Shown here: positions 23,960 through 36,297 of the stretch, in pieces
Position numbering within the stretch: position 1 is the stretch's first letter
Layout: each line of letters begins with the position of its first letter
From: Tetranychus cinnabarinus
Taxonomy: Eukaryota; Arthropoda; Arachnida; Trombidiformes; Tetranychidae
Assembly (NCBI GenBank): GCA_022266195.1
Contig: WHVY01000001.1
Location: forward strand, 19,096,001-19,160,000
DNA: 64,000 nt
Direction of reading: 5' to 3'
Notes under the pieces: generated by a model
Told to the model about the DNA's origin: nothing
What the model saw: the letters and a program-made list of their open reading frames with translations, nothing else
The model's database searches: none
Program-made: the position numbers and the translations under genes

Positions 23960-25269
23960 ACTGACTATACTTTTGATTATAACTTGGCCACTTTTACTAG
24001 TAATTGGTTCATAAGTTATTGTATCAATCGTATCAATAGTCAGTTCGCAATTGAATGCAATTTAGTATATTAATTGTAGATCATTCAATTGTTTCGAACA
24101 AAATTATGACGTTTTGAAAGCTTTCTCCTCCCATAAGGTTAGTCTTTACTTATTAATTAAGTAACAGCATCCAATAGGTTAATAATCAATGGTTATCAAC
24201 TAGAATTAAAAGGACTCTTGCAATATAAGCTATATTGATTAAACCTTTAAACTGCAAAACAAAAACACCTTTTCATCAATATAATTGACAATACAAAAGA
24301 TCAACATTATTATTTTATGTAATGATATGCCAATTGATTGATTTGTTTTCTAACTATCTTTTAACTATATTTGCAGCTTTAAATTTTATCTTTATCTACT
24401 CGACGAGCGCTTTCGAATGAGCTATAGAACATCAAAATCAAAAATCTACCACTTCGTGAAGTTCCCTTGTAAGTTTTGCAAGCACAATGAAGATTGTAAA
24501 TCACAATTAATAAGTCAAAATTTATTAAAATGTTAACTTATATTCCAATATGCCTCAGAAAAGAAGCAATTAACGAAATAGTCTACACCCTGAATAAAGA
24601 TGCTTTTTTACCTCGAGAGTTTTTGTCTTATGAAAGTGAGTTTTGGTCATTTGAATCCTGGTTTTGTTCATATGAAAGTTGGTTCTAAACAAACGAGAAT
24701 GATTGTATGTGTTATCTTACCTTAGCTAAAACACACGAAAAATATTAATGAGCCCATTGGGTTGATAGAAAATTCAAATGATAGTAAATTGAAAAACTAC
24801 AAAATGATTAATTGGTTGGATCAATTTTAAATCTGACCAAGTAATTAAAATCACAGGTAGCGTAAAAATATCCACTGGAAATTTTCCAGTGGATATTTTA
24901 AGACTAAATGTGACACTTAGCTGGCTCAATTCATCGGCTAGTTGTCTCAGCTACCGGCTTGTATCATTTTGACAAGACTAACTGTCATCTTGTTTTTTTT
25001 TTTGCAACTGTTTTCTTATCATTAATCAAATTAACTCTTTTTTTTCGTAAATTTTGCATCTGTTTCTTCGGAATTATATAAAAATCTGATTCAGTGCAGT
25101 TGAGCAATGAAAGGTAAGTTACATTGTTTTTTATTTGGTTTTCAAATGAAGAAATTTTGTGTCAAAATTTCGTCTGAATATTTTGACAAGTAAATGATCT
25201 CTTTTATCTCTTAAATTTTATCTAGCAATTAACTTTAAAGGCCTCTGAAAGGTTAATAATCCAGTACAC
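23960..25269. other. Intergenic between protease and sepiapterin reductase (divergent promoters)
   Basis: The two genes are head to head, so both promoters should lie here. A 37-bp near-perfect palindrome is at 24864-24900. A possible first exon of the reductase gene ends at a GTAAGT donor near 25,112. Nothing else was recognised. Confidence 0.45.
24864..24900. repeat. Near-perfect 37-bp palindrome (hairpin)
   Basis: Two 17-base arms, AAAATATCCACTGGAAA and its reverse complement, are separated by a single T. It can form a strong hairpin in either strand. It is not followed by a T-run and lies in the shared promoter interval, so its function is open. Confidence 0.75.
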
Positions 25270-26205
25270 ATGTCTTGCGATGTAACATCTTCATCTTCTG
25301 GTCAAGATGAAACTGTTGGCCAGTCTAAAGATTGGTGGGGAAATAAAGTTTTAATCATCATAACTGGAGCCAGTCGAGGGCTTGGTAAAGCAATTGCTAT
25401 AAAATTAGCAACTAGATTTCACCAATTTCATAATATATCATCTGACCAACATGCACCATATTCAGCCAGGATCTCGTTTCTTTTATTGTCACGGGTTACC
25501 ACAGGCCTTGGTCAAGTGACTACTGAAATACAGAATACAGGCCCTGCTATTCTCAAGGTTCAGCCGGTTTCTGCTCAGTTGAATGAATCTGCTAGTATGA
25601 CTGCCTTTGACACTGTTCTAGAACATGAGGAATCGGATTATGATCAAGTTATTCTTGTTCACAATGCTGGCACATTGAACAATCCAGACCATTTAGTTGA
25701 TTCTTATCGTCCATCTAATATTTCAGAGCTTGATGAGTATATGAGAGTCAACCTATCTTCTGCCATTTTATTCACTGCATCAGTTTTAAGATTGTATAGA
25801 AACTGTCCCAAACGTAACATCATTAATATAACCTCATTGGCAGCAATTCAACCCATGAAAGGATTAGCACTTTATGGTTCAAGTAAGTAAAAATATTTCA
25901 TAAACAATTGAAAATGGTTAAACTAATGAGATTTTTTTTATTTTGCAGTAAAAGCAGCTCGTGACCAATACTTTAGATCAGTGGCTCTTGAAGATCCTAC
26001 TACTAGAGTTTTAAACTATGCTCCTGGTCCTTTGAAAACTGACATGGCAAATACTTTGGCTAATCAAGGATATTTGACTGATTTTTTTCGAAATCAAGAT
26101 AACCTCCTTGATCCAGAAGATAGTGCTGAAAGGATGATTCAAATTCTCGAGAATGATAATTACGATAATGGAGCTCATATTGACTATTTTGATCCCTTAC
26201 CATGA
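25270..26205 (+). CDS. SPR: Sepiapterin reductase (short-chain dehydrogenase)
   Basis: NADPH-dependent enzyme for the last step of tetrahydrobiopterin synthesis in the cytosol. The exons are 25270-25882 and 25949-26205, with a 66-bp intron, giving 289 aa. SDR features: the Rossmann glycine motif TGASRGLG at about residue 33, HNAG after strand 4, then the catalytic Ser in NITSLAA and the YxxxK pair (Tyr-Gly-Ser-Ile-Lys, with the intron between Ser and Ile). KAARDQYFRSVALE and VLNYAPGPLKTDM are typical of sepiapterin reductases. The N-terminus is about 25 residues longer than usual and serine-rich. An upstream ATGAAAG followed by a donor near 25,112 could splice in frame to just before this ATG, adding four residues; I kept the downstream start. 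Confidence 0.9.
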
Positions 26206-27664
26206 CAAAGTTGTGAATTGGTTTCGTTAATTTCTTTATTTTCACTTTACTTGGTGTTTATTATTAAAAATTGACACGATTCAAAGAATAGAGTTTATCA
26301 AATTGGTTATGTTGATCATGAAAAGTGATTCTTTAATCATGAATTGGCGAACCAAGTTCTGCAAAAAGCACAAAAAGGTTGAGAAAAGACTGTTTATAAA
26401 TTGATAATAATGAAAAAATTTAGAGAAAGTTGGATAAATAATTAGATAAAATAATTTAAAACTAATTTTAGGATTAACAATTGTACGTTCAAGAATCATG
26501 AAAGTTTGCAGACCTTTTGGATTGTATAAGAATGTAAAGTAAAATGGCTGGAAATTCAGTAATTCAAGAAAATATGGTTAATTTACTCGATATTTAGATT
26601 CACTTAAATGTGCAACTTTACACTGTTTGTATAAGCAAATGAGCAATATGAAGAATGTGAAGTTATTATAATCAAGATTATGAGTGTCTTGTGATAATTT
26701 TAACAGGTAAGTTAACCAAATAGTCTACAAACTTAATTTACATGATTATATTGTGGTAATGAATAATAATGATGTCTTGATAAAAAAAATAATGTTTAAC
26801 AAGGCCAACGATTCATGCAGTTAACAAATTATGCGAATGGAATCATTTTGTTTTCAATTAATTCCAAAAATGATACATCGTTCCATGCTTTAATAACATC
26901 AACAAATAGTCCATTCTTGAAAGTTTCAGGCAATCGTTGATTAATCCAAATTATCATTCCGAGATGCTAATTCATTTATCTTTAGTTTCTCATGAAATTA
27001 TTCATACAATTCACTGTAAATCAAGCATGAAAAAAATGTTAGTAAAATAACGGCAAAAAAAACGATATGCAACAATGAAAATCATAAATGACATAAAAGG
27101 ATGATGGGTAAATTGGAGTTAGTCTAGTAGTAGATAGAAAACTATATTATATAATGATGGGGATGTTGTGTGATAATTATTATTGTAAAAGGGGAATTTA
27201 AGGTTGATCTAAATTCAGGTGATTCACCAAAAAATGGATGAGAATAAAAAAGTCTGTTCTAACAAAAGATGATGCACAATGTATGTTGATACTTGAGCTT
27301 TTTTCGGTTCTTTCACACCTAATAAAAAGTGAATCAAATGCGCTTCCAAACCTTCCAGCCAATCATTCAAGTATTACAGTTGGCTTTTATTTATTTTGGT
27401 CTATTATAATTTGGAGTCTTTTTTTTCATAGAATCTAAATTGTACTTTCAAATTTACTATCAAATCAAACCTGTTTAAAGAAAACAATTAACTATCAATA
27501 CAAGGGCTGTTGCAAAAGGTGAAAAATGTAGAAACACCAAAAGGCAAATTAATTTTCATCCGGTTTGATTTAATCCGTTCAAGTTGCTTTTTGTATTCTC
27601 ATTTGCTTTGTCTATCTACTGATTAAATGCAAGGTTTTGTTAATTAAAGTTGAAAGCTAATAAA
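26206..27664. other. 1.5 kb intergenic between convergent SPR and Hook genes
   Basis: AT-rich sequence holding the 3' UTRs of both genes. The open frame at 27238-27438 shows no known motif. No repeats or RNA genes seen. Confidence 0.4.
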
Positions 27665-30056
27665 TTATTGTTGCAAATAAAAGGGGTTACGCTTTGAAGG
27701 CACAATAAACCATGAATGAAAAACAAACCTAGGGGAGACTCCAGCAAGATTTAATCTTCTGGTTTGAGCTTTTCTTTGCTTGTTCAAGAATGAACTGCAT
27801 TCAGCGGCAGAAAGTGATGCGTTTGATGATGACCTGGAATTACTTATACGTTGGCTAACTGCCCGTCGTTGAACATTAGCGGCCTGGTAGCATGAAAAAA
27901 AGAATTAACATTAATTAAATTCAAACATTAAGGGAGTTTCAAAATATGATGAAGAGTGGGAAACAAAACAAATTACAAACCAAATTATGAAAAGCAACTG
28001 TCATCAGTTTTTCTTCCATGTTTTTTAAAGCTTTACAGCTGTATAAATCTTTCTCTAAATCAAAGATTTGTCTCTCTTTTAAGCGTAAGTTTGTTTTAAG
28101 CTCATTAACATCATCACTAAGGTATAATGAGTTGTTACTTTCACCAAAATAAAGATTAGGAACAGGTGCTGACATCGGACCTCCATTGGAATTTACTACT
28201 GAGGATAGTCGAGATGTAGGTGATTGAAGGCTTAGTGGTTCTAAATTTTGGACCACTTGGCGAGCTTTTGTAACAGCTTTTTTATATTTTGATTCCAGTT
28301 CAGACATTTCATGGTCCTTCTTTCTAACCGATAGTTGTAGCTCACTGATACGTCGTAATGCAGTTTCAAGATCTCTGGGCATTTCTTCAGGTAATTCTTG
28401 GCCTTGGTTGTTGGCCGGGAAATTAGTCCCACTTGCTGTAAGATCTTGTAATTGTGATTTAAGTTCTAGCATGGAACGATTGAGATTACGATTTTCTGCT
28501 TCTAATTCCGTTATTCTTTCTTTTGCATCACCCAAATTGGTTTGTAGAAGGACCACTTTTTCATCATCACTGTCTTTCAATTTGTCTCGCAACATTTGAT
28601 TTGCGTGTTCCAGCTTGATAACTTTTTCACGAATATCTTCAACGCTCTCCATTTGTTGATTGTTAATTTCATTAATAAGGCACTTGGGATCTTTGACAAT
28701 GGCATCTTGTAGCATTGATTCACTGTCTGATCTAGCCCGGGTTTCTTCCAGCTCTGATTTGAGACGATCGTTCTCTTGTAATAATTTATCTTTCTCTTGT
28801 TTGAGAATGGTACATTTATCTTGTAGCCTCTTAAAATCAAAGTCAATCTTATCAGCACGCAAATTTTGTTCGGCAACTTCTGTATGTAAATCTTGAACTT
28901 GTTTTTTATACATGTCGATTTGTGATTTCAAAGTCGAACTTCGTTTTAACTCTTCCTCTAATTTTACATTTGTTTTAACCAAGCGACTGTTTCTTTCTTC
29001 CAGTGTTTTAACTTGTCTCTTAAGATCAGACATCTCTTCCAAACGATTTTTATAAACCTCTATCATTTGTTCATATTTATCAACACGTTCTGAAACATGG
29101 CGTAAAATGTCCAATTCGTCCTTCAATGCTCGAGCCTCCTTAGCCTTTCTTTGAAGATCTTCATTTTTTAATCTCAACTCCATTAAATCGTTTTCAAGGA
29201 TTTCATTTTTAGCCATATATTCTTCTTTATGAGACTCCATTTTGTACAGATCTTCTTGTAACGCTTCAATTCGAAGTTGAAGTTTATTATAATGTCTATC
29301 TTTTAGACTTGCATCCGATGGATCGGCTCGTTCACAACCACGTTCTGTGTTAGTTTCATCGGATAATTTTTGTACCAATTTATCATTTTCTTGCATCAAC
29401 GCCTCTTTTTCTTCCTTCAACATATTTAAAGCTTTCTCCATTTCAAATAACCGTTGATCGGCTAATTCACGGGCTTCATTTGCAATTGATAACTCATCGA
29501 GTGCTTTACGTAGCTGATCTTTTAAAATTTGAATCTGGTCAGTGTTGAGAGAATCAGGAAAGGTCATTGATATTGAAGTTTCCCGATCTCTACCAACTGT
29601 CATAATTTCCTGGACAGCTTGCATAACAACGAGTTGAATTTCGTCAGCCAGACCCATGATGACACCAATGTATTCGGTTTTTTTATCACATTGAACAGCA
29701 ATGCCGACTACTAACTGGAGTAAACGGCCTAATTGCTCACTATTGCACTCCTTTCCAATAACATTAATATCAGGTAAACTAATCCATGTAGAGATATTTT
29801 GATTAAGCACATCAGTATACCAGTCAACTATTTTATCTAAAACCTTTTTTAAATTAGATATACGTAATCTCCAATTGTCAGAAGATATATCACCCTTGAT
29901 TTTGGTCAACCATTCATTATTAAAATGATCTGGAGCAATTGAAGATAATACACGAGCTATCAGGTAGCCATCACACAGTTGTTCAATAGAAATATTACGA
30001 TCAATACCATCAAATGTTTCAAGCCATTTGATCAGGCTTTCCGTGGTTTTTAACAT
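27665..30056 (-). CDS. hook: Hook protein (microtubule/dynein cargo adaptor)
   Basis: Hook proteins link cargo and endosomes to dynein-dynactin. Coding exons are 30056-27981 and 27883-27665, joined in phase 0, giving about 764 aa. The start is the ATG of MLKTTESLIKWLETF, preceded by a good 3' splice site (TCTTTAG). The longer open frame upstream is intron. The N-terminal about 160 residues form the Hook (calponin-homology-like) domain, with LCDGYLIARVLSSIAP, FNNEWL and LGRLLQLVVGIAVQCD. Residues 170-660 are almost all heptad coiled coil. The C-terminus (SSFLNKQRKAQTRR) matches the basic FLxxQRxA end of Hook proteins. A donor-like AG-GTTTGT in the last exon could splice to a further exon; here I read through to the stop. 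A non-coding 5' exon probably ends near 30,178. Confidence 0.93.
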
Positions 30057-31420
30057 TTCGAAGGGTTTAACTAAAGAGATTGCAAAAGAATAACAAATCA
30101 GAATAAAAAATAGCAACATTAATTTATAGTCAAAGACACATCAAGGATAGAAAGTAATTTCTTTGAGAACTTACCTTTGATTCCAGCCTATAACGTGAAT
30201 TACCACGTCAATTTGATAATAAGGGCGATTTTAAAAACACAGTTGGTTGATTAAGTATCCAAAAAGACTTAAGAATACATTTTGTAATAAATTTGGGAAT
30301 AATAAACATTACATCAAGACTTCACTACTGCAAATATCTCACCTTAACCCAAGTTGAACACCAGTATGAATATTTCAACAGCCGAGTTTACCTTCATTCA
30401 GCTGAGTGAACAACAAGCTCCCTCCAGCGCTGATGGTTTCCATTATTTGTTTTTAACGATAAAAAACTGAATTAAGTTTGAATTGAACTGTGTAATAGTT
30501 TGTCTTCAAAAAAAGTAATTCATCGAAATCCAACATCCAATCTTCAGAATAAAAATCTCAAATTGATCCAATTTCGTATTACGTTGGAAGGTACAATTAA
30601 TCTTTACGAACCACCAACTTCTATCTTTTAACTCAAACAACAATTTAATCTGTTTCTTGTACCATTAAAAAACAATTTGTAACCTTGATAAGTGAATAAT
30701 TTCTCATCAAATATCTACTTAAACACAACCTTACCAAAAGTAACCATTATAATAATGACGTTATTTAGTCTTCAAATACATGACTTGATCAATGGACAGA
30801 ACTTTTTTATAAATCATTCTTATTGTACTGTAATATGTAATATAATAATGATAATTTTATCATAAATATGAATAAATAAATGGTAATTTAATGATAGAAA
30901 TGGTGATTCACCCATTTAATTTAACAAAGATTGTATTGAATTTATGGATGAAATGAAGAGCAAAGAGTTGTAGGTTTTCAAATTAACTGATGTCTATCAA
31001 TAAAATAATTTTGAAATTAGTTTTGTGCAGTTTTTTTACAAAAATTAATGAAGATTTGGCAGAAAATATAATGATTCAAAATATTATGGTCAATTTAGCA
31101 GGTTAGAAAGCTATGCGAATAATAAATGATCAAGAGTAAACAATGAATGAGAGAGAGTCAATGGTGATAATTATGAGATGGAGTGAAAAGCATGACAGGA
31201 GCTAGAAATAATTTTGAAGACAGAAAGGGTTTCAGATAAATAGTATTTCACAGTAATTCAAATGTGAAAATTGGCAATCTAATGACTAAGGGAAGCAAAA
31301 AGATGATCTTTTTGATTGGCGTTTTTAAATGATGTTTCAGTTAGTTCTCATTATCTTGAAGCAAAAGTCTTCACTAATTTCACTTTCACTGAGATTGAGG
31401 CACAAAAATAATTTGGAAAT
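30057..31420. other. Intergenic/5' UTR region of Hook and 3' flank of HPS1
   Basis: On the minus strand a GTAAG donor at about 30,173-30,177 pairs with the acceptor just upstream of the Hook ATG, indicating a 5' UTR intron of about 100 bp. The rest is AT-rich with no coding signal. Confidence 0.45.
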
Positions 31421-34110
31421 TTAAAAGATAGATAAAACTCTGATTGAAGATGATGTAACTGCCCATAAACGGCGAGCTAATTTACGTGCTTCAATAATTT
31501 GACGCCCAGGCTTGAAATAGGATAGCTTTTGAACGTAAAATAATTCAAAACACAATAAATTTCCCCCCTTGGTTGGTGATAAACCTAAACGGTAACTTGG
31601 GAAATAAGAGGCTAACATTTTATCAACAAAATTTCCATTCATCATGCTTGGATATCCGGTCATTTCTGATCTTTCTTTTGGAATTTTCAAAATTTCTCCC
31701 TGAAAAAAAGATAAAACAGGAATTAAACAATGTCTTAGTTTAGTAGATTTTGCTTAATTCGAGTAGAATTTCTTACATTTTCAGTCTCAAACCAAATGAT
31801 ATAGTTAAAGGAAAGGCCATTTCCATTCCAAGTTGATGTCAATTGGCCATTTGACAAATTAAAATACGCTGTCTCGACTAATTGAGGTAAAACATTCTTA
31901 GATAAATTGAGATTGAGCAAATTAAAATCACCAATAGCATCGGCACCGTCATCTACTTTAGCCATGATTAGTTCATTCAGATTTCGATCAACATAGATGA
32001 AGCCAACTAAACCGGGAACAACATCGCTGTACGCTTCAAGGGCCATGTTGCGTTGACTTTTGACATGAAAGTAATCAATGTAATCTTTAAAAACGTTAAA
32101 GCAATTGGTTTGGAGTGAAAACATAAACTCGGACATAGTTGGATCCATGATAAACCGCTCAATTAATCTTTGATGGTGGAGAAAAACCTTTTCACAATAT
32201 ACTGTTTTAAGAATAGCTGAGACTGAAGACGCCAGGGAATCAAGTTGTGCTGAGACTTCTTCATTGTTACGACTCAAAATATGTTTACGGATTTCACTTT
32301 TGGATAATTGATTCAATTTTGAGATCAAAGTTCGAATAAGATCGCTTTTTTGACTGTTTTCAGCCAAATGTCGATTCAACTTGGTCAATGAGGCATCAAA
32401 TTCTTGTAATGAATGGAAGCGGCGTAGATCTTTGGGTCGATACTGAAGTATATTGAGTATTCTGAGTAAATTGTGAATATGAAATGTAATCAAGGTGGTT
32501 GGCAATTGAGATAAAATAATGAAACTTATTTCCTTGGAAATCCTTATGAAACGTGAATAAAAAGGGACTAAATATCTCTGGTCAATGGATGAATGAAGGA
32601 ATATTAATCGATGATCAAACTCTTTCCATCGATAGTTTCGCTTTTCGCCTTTTATCGGACTGCTTTCACTTGATGAAGATGATGATTCATAAGATTCGGT
32701 AGATGTTCTTCTTTCATTTGTCTGCAAAGAAAAACGTGAATTGATACAATATCAGATGAATTTTTTGATTTATGTAATTGTTTTCTGCGAATATTTACCT
32801 CATAATCTTTCTCATTTTGATTTGTTTCGTCTCCAATCCCATCTTCATCAAAATCATCAAATGAAATTTTCAATGTGTCTTCTTTCTCTGAATAATACTC
32901 GCGAGTTCCTTGTAAAGTATCAGCCAGTAGAGTAAGTAATACCAAATCTCCTTTATTTAATTTAACAGCATTGCGACTGAAAATAAAAAGGAAATTAGTA
33001 AATCAAGAAGAAATCTTAATAAAGGATAGTAAGCCTTCGAAGGTGTGAAACATTTATCAATATATTGACTATGAATTAAGTAACTGATAACTCAAATGTT
33101 GATGACCCAACATGAATTTGCTTTTAGCAACTGAGTTAAGCTAATCTATCATTCTAATTAGTTTTCAAAGAAATCAGTTTTACTATCAATTAATGTGACA
33201 TAATTATCACATTTGTAATCATTTATGCACGAGGTATGAATAGTTCAATGATCTTAGCAATTGCTGGAAATTATGTTAGGGTTTAGCATCTAATCCATGA
33301 AATTATACCTCGATGTTCTTGTAATTAATTTCCGTTCGACAAATAATAAACCATGAGATGGAATTTCCACTGAAAAACGATCGAGATGAGATGACAACTT
33401 TATTATATTGGAACGGACCAGATCACTGAATATTTTTTGTACTGATTGACTTATGAATAGCTTTTCTGTTGCCTAAAAGACGAGGATAGACACGATTAGA
33501 AATGATAATCAAAGCATCCTTGCAAATAGATTGACCCACCTCAACCATGTAAACAGGGCAAGTTGAATTTTTTAACCAGTTGTTGTAAATTGATGTTAAT
33601 AATTTCATCTGATTTTCATCTCCTTTAATCTCACTTAAAGCAACTCCAAACATTAATTTAGAAATAGCGACAAAGGTAGTCAAATTATGTTCCATTTTTT
33701 TCTCGTGTGTAAAATTGGTCGAGTCCGCGATATAGAGAAATATGTAATCTAAAAACTGTTGAAGAATAAAATTTAAAAAAGCAATTAGAATTAGTTGAGA
33801 AAATCAATTGAGTTTAACTTACTTGAGAATAAATTATTTTAACTGCAGGATATTTATCAGCAAATACGTCCAAAGATGGACTTTCACGGCCCAAAACTCT
33901 AATTGAAGCTACATAAGGAGCAAATAAAAGGACAATCATATTCTCTAATTGTTTATCATCTTTCAAAAACATCTCTTTGATATTTTGTGGTGATTCTAGA
34001 TCTGTTAATTTGCAATCAAAAACCAACGAGGACAATGCTTCCAGAAAATCGAGATTGTGCTTCACATAGAGTAAATAATTGTTAACATCAAAAACCATTA
34101 GACAATCCAT
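31421..34110 (-). CDS. HPS1: HPS1 homologue (BLOC-3 subunit), probably with a one-base frameshift
   Basis: HPS1 with HPS4 forms BLOC-3, the exchange factor for Rab32/38 in lysosome-related organelle formation. The exons are 34110-33823, 33755-33309, 32976-32799, 32721-31777 and 31699-31421. Conserved parts are the N-terminal longin-like MDCLMVFDVNNYLLYVKH, the C-terminal VVPGLVGFIYVDRNLNELIMA, NYIIWFETEN, the KMLASYFPSYRL segment and the final ARKLARRLWAVTSS. All match the human layout, and the expected length is about 711 aa against 700. Exon 2 is odd: it is 447 bp, but 446 are needed to keep phase, and a stop (33423-33425) interrupts the frame just after a six-A run (33433-33438 on the plus strand). 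Beyond it the next frame continues the HPS1-like sequence to the splice site. Confidence 0.85.
33423..33440 (-). pseudogene. Putative +1 frameshift site in HPS1 exon 2
   Basis: Six A residues on the coding strand are followed by ATATTCAGTGA, giving an early stop. One fewer A would restore the downstream reading frame and the splice phase into the next exon. Sequencing or assembly error, a polymorphism, or a true null allele cannot be separated here. Confidence 0.5.
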
Positions 34111-35189
34111 TTTGACTTTTGCGCCTTAAATTTCAAAATCACATGAAATTTATTGACAGATTACAAGTTAATCAAACACTAAACAGATGTTTCTTGATTC
34201 ACTGGCAAACTGTTAACTTGTATTTCACAGAATTATGTGGAGATAAAATGACAATGAATTTTAGATATTTTCATCATATCAATTACACATGTAGTTCAAA
34301 AATAACTATGACGTCTTAATTTGGTAGATTCAACAATTACACACAGTTGCAATTTCACAGGATAAATTAATAGTCGTCAATTAGCAATCAAGCTCAAAGC
34401 TATGTTAATTGTTGACGAACAAAATGTCGATGCTTTAAACAAAAATAAAGTTAGGAGAAAACTTTGAAAAGGTAAAATAAAGGTAACAAAAGAAATGCTT
34501 GTATTTTTGTTCAATGTTGACCAATAAGTAAACAAACTTGAAGAACGAGACAAAAGAGGATAACACTAGAGTAAACTTACGATGACTGAAAGTATTCTTA
34601 TTTTATGATGAAAGTAGATTATGATGGAGACTATGAATTAACAGCAGATAACAAGGAAAACAATTTAGGCTAATTATCAACATCGAGTTTACTCCTTAAA
34701 ACTGTTTGTTTTGATTTTTACGTGACAGCCTAGAAGAGTCATCTAGCGAGCCAGATTCACACTATACTAGTACAAAAAAGATGAGATACGAATGAAAAAA
34801 GACAAATGAATTTGATTACCGAACATGCAAATGGTACAAGATCATGTGCATGATGTAAATAGTAGAAATCCTCGACAAGAAACTGTGCTTTCTCATTTAA
34901 ATAAGGATTTCATGGAGAGAGGGATGCTCAGGATGACAAGGAACTACCAAAATGTCTGCTAGCAAAATGGTACGAATGGGCTCGACAAAATATGTCCTGA
35001 ATACTTTAGAAGAATGCAAAAATTCAGAATAAAAACGACTTGTTCATCTGTATGGGCAATGGTCTAAAAAACAACAAAATTGCTTTTACTAAAAAGACAT
35101 AGTTAACACAATTGTAACATTTATACACAAATTGACACAGCTTGACACAAATGGGTAAAAACGGGTAGTAATGAGTCTCGTTCAAATTC

Positions 35190-36297
35190 CGACTCTGTTA
35201 GTTTGTATGGACATAAAAACTGAGTTTTTCTGTGTGATTTAAAAGTTTCCCTGATCAATAGTTTATGAAAAAATCAAGTTCAAAGTTTAAATTTCGATCG
35301 CTTTTTTGTACAATTATGGAATCAGTTTTTTCATGAAACTCATCTCCTTAATGTAACTTTTGATGGTTAACCAGAAAATTTCCTTTAATTCATCAAATAC
35401 AACTTCCTGTTTCATTAAAACCAATAAGTTCGATTTGCCCTTTAAGCGACCACATTCTGTGACCGAAAGGGGTAGATAGCTGAAAAATATTAATCTTCTG
35501 TAAAAACTGTCTGTTCACATCATGGATTGAATAATTTTTTCAATTTATCGATTGATCGCTTGATTTTGATCGCTCGATCATATTTTGACTTCATTTCCTT
35601 GAAAACTATTCATTGGATAAATTATTTAATAGTACCAATGGATTTTTATTTTTATTTTTTTCCCTACAAACCCATTGAGTCTCAATTCTTAATTTAAATG
35701 TACGATCCTTTGCCAGTACTCTTTGCATTACATTTCAAGTTAAACCAGAAAGTTTGTTTATTTACGAAGAAATGAGATGGGTTTGTTTTGTTAAATAAGT
35801 TATTGCTCGTGCATTTATAACCCAAACATCATCAACCAAATGCACTAATGGAAAGTCACTAAATTGAACTGCATTATTAATTAATAGAGAAGTAATTTGT
35901 GCAAGAATAATGGTTGTAGGTGATGCCATTCTCGAAATATTGAGTCTCAAAGTTTTGAGGCTAATGGCCAAAATCAAGAGAACTATCGATAAATTGAGAA
36001 AAATGTACGAGCCATAATGTGTACAAACAATTTTTACAGACGAGTAATAAGTTTCAGCTATCTAACTCTTTCGTTCACAGAATGCAGTCGCTTTAAGGGA
36101 AAATCGAGCTAATTGATTTTAAAGAAACAGAAAGTTGTATTTGATGAATTAAGGGCATTTTCTGGTTATCCACCGAAAGTTACATTAAGGAAATAAGTTT
36201 CATGAAATAATTGTACAAAAAGCGATCGAAGTTACAACTCTGAACTTGATTTTTTCACTAACTATTGACCAGGGGAACTTTTAAATCAGACAGTTGT
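35190..36297. repeat. Older inverted-repeat pair (copies B and C)
   Basis: The plus-oriented arm is about 35190-35590 and the minus-oriented arm about 35920-36297, with a spacer of about 330 bp. Matching blocks include AATTCATCAAATACAACTT, CGATCGCTTTTTGTACAATTAT and GTAAAAA(C/T)TGT. By eye many substitutions and small indels separate the arms. They belong to the same family as the copies at 22.1 and 37.2-38.6 kb. Confidence 0.75.

Noticed and set aside
30057..30119. N-terminal extension of the Hook frame with a hydrophobic signal-like stretch
   Set aside because: A good 3' splice site (CTCTTTAG) lies inside it, and Hook proteins begin at or near the downstream Met. The hydrophobic codons are intron sequence.
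34700..35060. Possible transposase remnant to the left of the inverted repeats
   Set aside because: Translated pieces are broken by stops in all frames and show no recognisable transposase motif.
35175..35200. B-box-like GTTCAAATTCC suggesting a tRNA
   Set aside because: No A box at the right distance upstream and no cloverleaf could be drawn.
35762..35977. 71-codon minus-strand frame with a hydrophobic start
   Set aside because: It overlaps the repeat copy at 35.92 kb and its N-terminus is repeat sequence that recurs in the 38 kb copy with a different continuation.
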